Position numbers and translations under genes: made by a program. 5,133 nucleotides of DNA from Alphaproteobacteria bacterium UBA6544 (GTDB lineage Bacteria > Pseudomonadota > Alphaproteobacteria > UBA8366). The notes below the pieces were generated by a model. The model did not search any database, was not told where the DNA came from, and was given only the letters and a program-made list of their open reading frames with translations. Below, piece after piece: positions 1 to 5,133 of the stretch. Within the stretch, counting starts at the first letter, position 1, and every line of letters starts with the position of its first letter. Location: assembly GCA_002434595.1 (NCBI GenBank), contig DJKK01000024.1, forward strand, positions 1 through 5,133, given 5' to 3'.

Positions 1-2
1 CG

Positions 3-1106
3 ATTATGGCGGGCACGCGCCCGGCGATACCAGAATACGCCGAAACACTGCGCCTGATCGCCTCCGAGGGACCATCCGCAATGTATGGCGGTGAAGTCGG
101 AAGCGCTATCGTCGAGCACATGGCCAAAACTGACGGCCTGCTGACAATGGCCGACTTCACAAATTACACGACGATCGAGCGGGATGTCGTCCGGGGTGAC
201 TACCGCGGCGTTGAAATCGTCGGCCCGCCACCGCCGTCGTCGGGCGGCGTCCATGTAATCCAGATGCTGAACCTGCTTGAGGGTTTCGACATCAAGAGCA
301 TGGAGTTTGGTTCGCCTGCAGCGCTGCACCTGATCCTTGAAGTCCTAAAGATCGCCTTTGCGGACCGACAGGTGGCGACCGCAGATCCGGATTTCGTCGA
401 TGTTCCGGTCGAACGCCTACTCTCAAAAGCCTATGCGGAAGAACGGCGGCCGGATATCGATCTCGCGCGCGCCAAATCATGGGATGCTGGTGTGGCATTA
501 CCCGAATCACCCAACACCACGCATATCACCGTCGCCGATGGCGATGGTAATCTCGTCGCAGCCACGCAGACCATCAATTCCACATTTGGCGCCCGAATTA
601 TGATCCCGGGCACCGGAATCGTGCCTAACAATTACATGTCCGTCTTCGACCCTCATCCGGGTAACGCGCTTTCAATCGCGCCCGGCAAGCGGGTTACGAC
701 ATCCATGTCGCCGGTTATGGCGTTGCGCAACGGCCGACCCATTCTGGCACTCGGCCTACCGGGTGGCCTGCGAATTTTTGGATCGGCCATGCAGGCTCTG
801 GTCAACAAGATCGATCATGGCATGAGCCTCCAGGAGATGGTCGAGGCGCCGCGCATTTGGACCCAGGGCCACGGCGTCGAGATCGAAGATGATTTCCCGT
901 CCGAGGTGGAAACGGCGCTCGGTGGGATGGGCCACGGTGTCCTGCGTGTGCCGCATATCGGTGGTGGCATGAATGCCATCGAGTTTGCCGCGGACGGGAC
1001 TATGACAGGCGCATCCTGTTGGCGGGCGGACGGCACACCGATCGGCCTGTCCGGAGGATATGCACGCGAAGGGTCACGGTTCTGGCCAGATCAGGTCGGA
1101 AGATAG
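3..1106 (+). CDS. Gamma-glutamyltranspeptidase-family Ntn hydrolase, 5'-partial
   Basis: The reading frame is open at the window edge and lacks about 190 N-terminal residues compared with E. coli GGT, so the Met at position 6 is probably internal. Numbering from that Met, residues 1-170 are the end of the large subunit, including the PPPPSSGG loop (74-81). Residues 171-366 are the small subunit, starting at the TTH autoprocessing site. Thr171 (codon 516-518) is the expected nucleophile after self-cleavage. The equivalents of E. coli Thr409 and Asn411 (T189, N191), Ser463 (S233) and the oxyanion Gly483/484 (G253, G254) are present, so catalysis looks intact. The NNQMDDF segment of E. coli reads NNYMSVF (208-214), which replaces the Asp433 and Gln430 substrate contacts with Val and Tyr. 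The lid loop is about 10 residues shorter. Family membership is secure. Gamma-glutamyl specificity is doubtful, and a GGT-like amidase or acylase is possible. The enzyme is usually periplasmic, but the signal peptide region lies outside the window. It is first in the visible operon. Confidence 0.93.
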   Translation: MMAGTRPAIPEYAETLRLIASEGPSAMYGGEVGSAIVEHMAKTDGLLTMADFTNYTTIERDVVRGDYRGVEIVGPPPPSSGGVHVIQMLNLLEGFDIKSMEFGSPAALHLILEVLKIAFADRQVATADPDFVDVPVERLLSKAYAEERRPDIDLARAKSWDAGVALPESPNTTHITVADGDGNLVAATQTINSTFGARIMIPGTGIVPNNYMSVFDPHPGNALSIAPGKRVTTSMSPVMALRNGRPILALGLPGGLRIFGSAMQALVNKIDHGMSLQEMVEAPRIWTQGHGVEIEDDFPSEVETALGGMGHGVLRVPHIGGGMNAIEFAADGTMTGASCWRADGTPIGLSGGYAREGSRFWPDQVGR

Positions 1107-1114
1107 GCCCGCTA

Positions 1115-1122
1115 GAGGGGAG
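1115..1122 (+). promoter_or_regulatory. Ribosome binding site that fixes the alpha/beta hydrolase start
   Basis: GAGGGGAG lies 6 bases before the ATG at 1129. The frame is also open from an upstream ATG at 1060, but that start overlaps the 3' end of the GGT-family gene and the added 23 residues are unlike the fold's N-terminus. The strong Shine-Dalgarno sequence therefore favours 1129. Confidence 0.75.
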
Positions 1123-1128
1123 AAGACG

Positions 1129-2037
1129 ATGAAGAAGAACATTTCGTTTTACAGCGAAGGGGTGAAGCTGGACGGCGACATTTACTATCCGGATAACATG
1201 ACGGACGGCGAGCAACGCGCCGGCGTTGTATTGTGCCACGGCTATACCGGTGTGAAGGATCTGTACCTCCCGGATAACGCGGCCGTCCTGAACGAGGCCG
1301 GATACATTGTCATGACCTTCGACTATAAGGGTTGGGGCGCCAGCGAGGGTGCACGGACCCGTCTCGCGCCATACAGCCGGGTCGCCGACGTGCAAGCCGC
1401 CATGACCCTTTTGCAAATCCAGCCAGAGGTCGACGAAGAGCGCCTCGGCATTTATGGCACGAGCTACGGCTGTGCCACGGTCGTCTGGGTCGCGGCACAC
1501 GACAAGCGAGCCAAATGTACGGTCGGCGTCGTCGGCATGGGGAACGGTGCACGCTGGATGCGCAGCGTCCGCCGTCCGGACGAATGGATCGATCTGTTGG
1601 AGAAATCGAAGAAAGATCGCGAGCAGCGCGTGGTGAGCGGCACCTCCGAAATGGCGCCGCGCGACGAGATCCTGCTGCCGGACCGGCAATCAGCTGCGCT
1701 TGCGTCGGCGGCACGTGCCAACAATCCGAACGCACTTAGCGAATTGCCGCTCGAATACATTGACGAAACCCTCCAGTTTCATCCCGAATGGGTCGTCGAG
1801 CACATCGCACCACGTCCGCTGCTCCTGATTGCCGCCGACAACGACCGACTGGTGCCACCGGAAGATTGCCAATCACTCTACGACAAGGCCGGACAGCCAA
1901 AAAAGATGGTTACACTGCCGGGCGTCGGACATTACGAGGTCTATGCAAAGCCGGCATTCGATGGCGTCATGAAAGAAACTGTCGCCTGGTTCGAGGAACA
2001 CCTGCCGGCACAACAAATGATTGATAACGTTATTTAA
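1129..2037 (+). CDS. Alpha/beta-hydrolase fold protein (S9/S15-like esterase/peptidase clan)
   Basis: This is a 302-residue single-domain serine hydrolase, probably cytoplasmic, as no signal peptide or membrane segment is visible. In order it shows a beta-strand leading to the oxyanion motif CHGYTG (H37-G38), the FDYKGWGAS turn (65-72), and the nucleophile elbow GTSYG (110-114) with Ser112. Further on come the acid motif DNDRLVPP (237-244, probably Asp239) and the catalytic His268 in GVGHYE. A helical cap of roughly residues 140-220 sits between the elbow and the acid strand. The architecture resembles the YcjY / X-Pro dipeptidyl-peptidase-like / acetylxylan-esterase-like hydrolases. These cleave esters, peptides or C-C bonds, so the substrate cannot be read from the sequence. 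The gene starts 22 bases after the GGT-family stop and ends 41 bases before the dehydrogenase, which implies co-transcription and a shared pathway. The fold and triad are secure; the reaction is unknown. Confidence 0.9.
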   Translation: MKKNISFYSEGVKLDGDIYYPDNMTDGEQRAGVVLCHGYTGVKDLYLPDNAAVLNEAGYIVMTFDYKGWGASEGARTRLAPYSRVADVQAAMTLLQIQPEVDEERLGIYGTSYGCATVVWVAAHDKRAKCTVGVVGMGNGARWMRSVRRPDEWIDLLEKSKKDREQRVVSGTSEMAPRDEILLPDRQSAALASAARANNPNALSELPLEYIDETLQFHPEWVVEHIAPRPLLLIAADNDRLVPPEDCQSLYDKAGQPKKMVTLPGVGHYEVYAKPAFDGVMKETVAWFEEHLPAQQMIDNVI

Positions 2038-2065
2038 ATGGTCACAATAATCATAAGACGCTAAA

Positions 2066-2071
2066 AGGGAG
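2066..2071 (+). promoter_or_regulatory. Ribosome binding site of the alcohol dehydrogenase
   Basis: AGGGAG lies 7 bases before the ATG at 2079. The 41-base gap between the two genes shows no terminator or clear promoter, so this site supports reading the dehydrogenase as the third gene of the operon. Confidence 0.6.
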
Positions 2072-2078
2072 CCACACG

Positions 2079-3164
2079 ATGAAAGCCGCCGTACTCCACG
2101 AAGTCGGACAACCACTCGCTATTGAAGACGTCTCGATCGACAAGCCTGGGCCGCGGGAAGTTCTGGTACGGACCGCTGCAGCGGGTGTTTGCCATAGCGA
2201 TTTGCATTTCATCGAGGGCCTCTATCCCTATCGCCTGCCCGTCGTGCTGGGGCATGAATCAGCGGGGATTGTCGAACAGGTTGGCTCCGACGTCACGTAC
2301 GTGAAGCCGGGAGATCATGTGATCACCTGCCTCTCCGCCTTTTGCGGCCATTGTGAAGCCTGCACGACCGGGCACCCCTCGATCTGCGATGGCCGCGAGA
2401 CACGGCGCCGGCGCGACCAGCCGCCACGCCTCCATCAGGAAGATCGCATCGTGCAACAATTCGCTAACCTGTCTTCTTTCGCCGAGCAGATGTTGATCCA
2501 CGAGCACGCGCTGGTGAAGATCCGGGACGAAATGCCCCTTGACAAGGCGGCGTTGATCGGATGCGGCGTCACGACGGGTGTTGGCGCAGTGCACAACACA
2601 GCGAAGGTCGAGGTCGGCTCGACCGTCGCGGTCATCGGCTGCGGCGGCGTCGGGCTCTCGTGCATCAATGGCGCGGCGATTGCGGGCGCTGGCCGCATTA
2701 TCGCGGTCGATAGGGTTGGCAGTAAGCTGAACCTTGCCAAGGAGTTCGGAGCGACGGACGTCGTCGACGCCTCAAAAGGCGATCCCGTCGAGCAGATCAA
2801 GGAGATGACGGGCGGCGGGGTCCACTTCTCCTTCGAGGCAATCGGCCTGAAGCAAACAACCGAACAGGCCTTTGATATGCTGCGTCCCGGCGGTGCGGCG
2901 ACAGTAATCGGCATGGTTCCCTATGGAACCAAGGTCGAAATCCATGCCGCAGATTTCCTCCAAGAAAAGAAACTCCTTGGCTGCGCCATGGGCTCGAACC
3001 GTTTTCGCGTCGACATGCCGCGATATGTCGATTTCTATCTCTCGGGACGTCTCAAACTCGACGACTTGCTTTCCGAACACATCAAATTGGAGCAAGTAAA
3101 TGATGCGATGGATGCTTTAAAGACCGGCGAAGTCGCAAGAAATGTCATGATTTTCGATACCTAA
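2079..3164 (+). CDS. Zinc-dependent medium-chain alcohol dehydrogenase (MDR superfamily)
   Basis: This 361-residue protein is close to the usual length of zinc alcohol dehydrogenases. The GroES-like catalytic domain (about 1-160) has catalytic zinc ligands Cys38 (in GVCHSD), His59 (in GHE) and Cys162 (in GCGVTTG). The structural zinc site has four cysteines at 89, 92, 95 and 103. The Rossmann domain has the GxGxxG loop GCGGVG (187-192), and Asp211 at the end of the second strand suggests NAD(H) rather than NADP(H). The segment SSFAEQML (132-139) is typical of the class III-like and NDMA-dependent-like branch. The enzyme interconverts a primary or secondary alcohol and its aldehyde or ketone; the substrate is not evident. 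It is the last gene of the visible operon, and a candidate terminator follows about 84 bases downstream. All metal ligands are present and nothing looks broken. Confidence 0.94.
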   Translation: MKAAVLHEVGQPLAIEDVSIDKPGPREVLVRTAAAGVCHSDLHFIEGLYPYRLPVVLGHESAGIVEQVGSDVTYVKPGDHVITCLSAFCGHCEACTTGHPSICDGRETRRRRDQPPRLHQEDRIVQQFANLSSFAEQMLIHEHALVKIRDEMPLDKAALIGCGVTTGVGAVHNTAKVEVGSTVAVIGCGGVGLSCINGAAIAGAGRIIAVDRVGSKLNLAKEFGATDVVDASKGDPVEQIKEMTGGGVHFSFEAIGLKQTTEQAFDMLRPGGAATVIGMVPYGTKVEIHAADFLQEKKLLGCAMGSNRFRVDMPRYVDFYLSGRLKLDDLLSEHIKLEQVNDAMDALKTGEVARNVMIFDT

Positions 3165-3190
3165 GCGAAAAGCAAAACGCGCGAATATCT

Positions 3191-3220
3191 TTGACGCCTG
3201 AGTCGATTTCGGCCTTAAAT
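3191..3220 (+). promoter_or_regulatory. Candidate sigma70-type promoter upstream of fliG
   Basis: TTGACG (3191-3196) and TTAAAT (3215-3220) are separated by 18 bases. The -35 box matches the consensus in 5 of 6 positions and the -10 box in 4 of 6. Transcription would begin near 3227, giving a leader of about 130 bases before fliG. An overlapping GG-N10-GC spacing (3211-3212 and 3223-3224) also loosely fits a sigma54 -24/-12 element, relevant because sigma54 drives flagellar genes in several bacteria. The two readings are alternatives and neither is proven. Confidence 0.4.
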
Positions 3221-3222
3221 GT

Positions 3223-3234
3223 GCATACGTATGC
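3223..3234. promoter_or_regulatory. Perfect 12-bp palindrome, candidate operator
   Basis: GCATACGTATGC equals its own reverse complement. It sits 3 bases after the candidate -10 box and covers the predicted transcription start, the usual position for a dimeric repressor site. The binding protein cannot be named from the sequence. The palindrome has no loop, so it is more likely a protein site than an RNA hairpin. Confidence 0.4.
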
Positions 3235-3247
3235 CTTCGACAGAGAT

Positions 3248-3283
3248 GTTGCCCCCGCCTTAACGGTGTGTTCTGGGGGTAAC
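3248..3283 (+). terminator. Hairpin with T-rich flank: candidate terminator or fliG leader attenuator
   Basis: GTTGCCCCC (3248-3256) pairs with GGGGGTAAC (3275-3283). As RNA this is a 9-bp stem with one G-U wobble and an 18-base loop. The 3' flank is rich in T (TTATTGATTTGTT, 3284-3296) but is not a clean T run. The hairpin could end the alcohol dehydrogenase operon. If the promoter at 3191-3220 is used, it lies inside the fliG leader and could attenuate fliG or close a short RNA of roughly 60-70 bases. Confidence 0.4.
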
Positions 3284-3344
3284 TTATTGATTTGTTGAAT
3301 CTAATTCGACGAAACACGGCCGGAAATGTGGTGTTCTGGACGTT

Positions 3345-3351
3345 AAAAAGG
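3345..3351 (+). promoter_or_regulatory. Weak ribosome binding site of fliG
   Basis: AAAAAGG lies 6 bases before the ATG at 3358. It has a shorter purine match than the sites of the two upstream genes, which would suit modest translation. The start is supported because the FliG N-terminal domain (LSGIEKAAMFML) begins about 10 residues later. Confidence 0.5.
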
Positions 3352-3357
3352 TAAGCT

Positions 3358-4374
3358 ATGCGCGTTCGGACAGATTACCGGAGCCTGAGCGGGATCGAAA
3401 AAGCGGCCATGTTCATGTTGTCGCTAAGCGAGGAGCACGCCGCCCAATTGTTCGAGAACATGGGCGACGAGGAGATTCGTGAGCTCTCGCAGGGTATGGC
3501 CAACCTCGGCAATGTAAGTTCCGAAATCGTCGAACGGCTTTACGTCGATTTCGCCGAGCAGATTTCTTCGGCGGGCTCAATTATTGGCACACCGGAAAGC
3601 ACCGAAAGACTGCTCTCGAAGGTTGTCGGCGCCGAGCGCGTGACGCAGATCATGGAAGAGCTTCGCGGCCCGGCGGGCCGGACCATGTGGGACAAGCTCG
3701 CCAATGTGAACGAGCACGTCCTCGCCAACTACCTGAAGAACGAATACCCGCAGACCGTCGCTGTCATCCTGACCAAGATTCGCTCCGACCACGCCGCGCG
3801 CGTGCTGGCAGCGTTCCCGGAATCCTTTTCGATGGAAGTGATCAATAGGATGCTGCGCATGGAGGCGGTGCAGAAAGAGGTCGTGGACGACATCGAGCGC
3901 ACGCTCCGCAGCGAGTTTATGTCGAACTTGGCCCGGACGCAGCGTCGCGACAGCCATGAGATGGTGGCGGAAATCTTCAACGGCCTCGACCGATCGACTG
4001 AGAACCAGTTCATGACCATGCTGGAAGAGCGGAACCGGGACGCGGCAGAGAAAATTCGTCAGCTGATGTTTACGTTCGAAGATCTGGCGAATGTGGATCC
4101 GGCAGGCATCCAGGCGATCCTGCGGGCCGTGGACAATGACAAGCTGGCGACCGCCCTGAAAGGGGCTTCGGAAATCATCGCGGGAATGTTCTTCGAGAAC
4201 ATGTCGCAACGCGCCGCCAAGATTCTCAAGGAGGACATCGCGGCGATGGGCCCGGTGCGGATGCGCGATGTCGACGAAGCGCAGGTCGAGATTGTCACCG
4301 TTGCCAAGGACCTCGCCGACAAGGGCGAGATCATCATTTCCGACGGTGGCGGCGAGGACGAGCTCGTCTACTAA
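3358..4374 (+). CDS. fliG: Flagellar motor switch protein FliG
   Basis: FliG forms the top of the flagellar C-ring. It binds the MS-ring protein FliF through its N-terminal domain, FliM through its middle domain, and the stator through charged residues of its C-terminal domain. The protein is 338 residues, against 331 in E. coli, and looks complete. The N-terminal domain covers about 1-105. The EHPQ motif of the middle domain appears as EYPQ (129-132), and the MFxF hinge as MFTF (237-240). The E. coli torque residues K264, R281, D288, D289 and R297 align with K268, R285, E292, D293 and R301, so the torque surface is intact with one conservative Asp-to-Glu change. The tail is acidic (GGEDELVY). 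No fliF, fliH, fliM or fliN is visible in the window; neighbours are a metabolic operon and a decayed dioxygenase gene. It could be a stand-alone copy or the edge of a rearranged flagellar locus. Confidence 0.97.
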   Translation: MRVRTDYRSLSGIEKAAMFMLSLSEEHAAQLFENMGDEEIRELSQGMANLGNVSSEIVERLYVDFAEQISSAGSIIGTPESTERLLSKVVGAERVTQIMEELRGPAGRTMWDKLANVNEHVLANYLKNEYPQTVAVILTKIRSDHAARVLAAFPESFSMEVINRMLRMEAVQKEVVDDIERTLRSEFMSNLARTQRRDSHEMVAEIFNGLDRSTENQFMTMLEERNRDAAEKIRQLMFTFEDLANVDPAGIQAILRAVDNDKLATALKGASEIIAGMFFENMSQRAAKILKEDIAAMGPVRMRDVDEAQVEIVTVAKDLADKGEIIISDGGGEDELVY

Positions 4375-4489
4375 CGCAAAACCGCTGTGGCCTTACGCTG
4401 CGGCGACGGCGCGAACATTTTCCAGAAATAGACTTAGAACAAGGTATTCATCACGACTGGCGTGCCATGCGCAAACCGGCGTATTCTTT

Positions 4490-5133
4490 TACGGGAAAGG
4501 CGAGATCTTGACGACTCTTCTGGCCCAGTCTCTCGCACACGAGACAGACGAAAATATCGTCGAAGAGCACTTCGTTCGGCGACTATTCCACCTCAAAGGC
4601 CTGGCTCGCGCAAAGCAAATAGACTTCACTCACAGAACGTGCCTGACCCGAGCGCTGGTCAAAGACAGCACGTCAAAGCGCAGATTTGGCTCTCCCCCAT
4701 GGACCAACAGATCGCATCACTCAGGCACGTGGTCATCATTTGGTCCGACGCGACAATTTTCAGTTCGTGGTCGACGTCGACGAGGGCGATGATGTCGACA
4801 TCGTACTTCAAACGGGACAGGCCTCGTTGCACCTTGGGCATATGTTTCATTCTTCCGGGCCAAATACCTCCAACGACCGCCGTATGGGTGTTGCGATCCG
4901 CTATATCCGCCCCTCGATGCGGCAGGAAACAGGTGACAAGACTTTGGTTCCTTTGGCGAGCGGCCAAGACGATTAAAGCAACTTCAAGCTCGACGGCGCG
5001 CCGTCCAGCCGGATGCCCGATACCGATCTCGCCCATTGTTGCGAAGACACAAAATTAAAGCGCCAGTTGCTCTACGACGATGCCAAGCGCGGAGAAAATG
5101 CACCCTGTTATACGCTGCGAGTTTGTCATTTCA
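4490..5133 (+). pseudogene. Decayed phytanoyl-CoA dioxygenase (PhyH)-family gene
   Basis: No single frame gives a credible protein, but joined frames give a PhyH-family Fe(II)/2-oxoglutarate dioxygenase. The clear part starts at 4666 in one frame (HVKAQIWLSPMD, then SLRHV) and shifts near 4728-4735 into another (GHHLVRRDNF, VDVDEGDDVDIVL, FHSSGPNTSNDRR, GVAIRYI). These match the family core up to the distal Fe-binding His (codon 4848-4850) and the 2-oxoglutarate-binding Arg (within 4878-4883). A TAA at 4974-4976 interrupts a QDD-x-SNF segment where the family usually has Tyr. The same frame then stays open to the window end with a family-like C-terminal tail (SNFKLDGAPSS, KRQLLYDDA). Upstream, 4490-4665 shows weaker traces (EILTTLLAQSL, LFHLK, ALVKD) in a third frame. 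About 90-100 N-terminal residues are not found, and the HxD iron motif near 4627-4638 is not intact. Decay is inferred; sequencing error remains possible. Confidence 0.75.

Noticed and set aside
1060..1128. Upstream start for the alpha/beta hydrolase
   Set aside because: It overlaps the previous gene and lacks a good RBS; the ATG at 1129 follows a strong GAGGGGAG.
1000..1689. 229-residue antisense open frame across the GGT-family and hydrolase genes
   Set aside because: It covers two well-supported + strand genes and shows no domain motif of its own.
3577..4209. 210-residue antisense open frame within fliG
   Set aside because: It lies entirely opposite a confident fliG. His/Arg-rich composition is typical of an antisense shadow in GC-rich coding DNA.
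4375..4480. Possible terminator after fliG
   Set aside because: GC-rich bases are present (CCGC and GCGG near 4383-4405), but only a 4-bp stem with a long loop forms and no T run follows.
4268..4792. 174-residue open frame overlapping the fliG 3' end
   Set aside because: It begins inside fliG in a different frame with Arg/Ser-rich composition. Its middle part may carry weak PhyH traces, but as a whole it is not a credible gene.
4655..4976. Programmed frameshift or stop-codon recoding in the PhyH-like region
   Set aside because: Several independent lesions, a missing N-terminus and no slippery sequence or recoding element that I can see make ordinary gene decay more likely.
4659..5036. 125-residue antisense open frame
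   Set aside because: It is the complement of the PhyH relic, with no RBS and no family resemblance.
4462..5058. 198-residue open frame on the + strand
   Set aside because: Rich in Arg, Ser and Pro with no recognisable domain overall. Only the stretch at about 4666-4734 matches PhyH, and the rest runs out of frame with the relic.

Overview
The window looks like an alphaproteobacterial chromosome, probably Rhodospirillales-like. That assignment is inference, from the FliG sequence style, the moderately high GC and the gene types; no rRNA or other marker gene is present. All genes supported here lie on the + strand. I see no tRNA, rRNA, CRISPR array, insertion sequence or phage gene.

Positions 1-3164 hold a compact metabolic operon. 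It begins with the 3' two thirds of a gamma-glutamyltranspeptidase-family Ntn hydrolase, whose start lies upstream of the window. A single-domain alpha/beta hydrolase follows after 22 bases, and a zinc-dependent medium-chain alcohol dehydrogenase after a further 41 bases. The spacing and the Shine-Dalgarno sequences suggest one transcript. The first enzyme keeps the catalytic Thr and oxyanion glycines. It has lost the Asp that holds the gamma-glutamyl amino group and has no lid loop, so its substrate may be another amide. The set reads as a small catabolic pathway (amide hydrolysis, ester or C-C hydrolysis, alcohol/aldehyde oxidation) with an unknown substrate.

Positions 3165-3357 are a non-coding gap. 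It contains a plausible sigma70-type promoter (TTGACG / TTAAAT), a perfect 12-bp palindrome near the predicted start of transcription, and a hairpin with a T-rich 3' flank. The hairpin could end the upstream operon, attenuate the next gene, or close a small RNA.

Positions 3358-4374 encode a complete FliG, the flagellar motor switch protein. No other flagellar gene is visible on either side, although fliG is commonly linked to fliF and fliH/fliN.

Positions 4375-5133 hold no intact gene. Reading across frames reveals a decayed phytanoyl-CoA dioxygenase (PhyH)-family gene. Its C-terminal half is clear, with the distal Fe-binding His and the 2-oxoglutarate Arg region. It is broken by at least two frame changes and an in-frame TAA that replaces a probable Tyr codon. 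Simple ORF calling gives only spurious Arg/Ser/Pro-rich products here.

I do not find a clearly new biological system. The points most worth following are the PhyH relic, the non-canonical GGT active site, and the isolated fliG with its structured leader.
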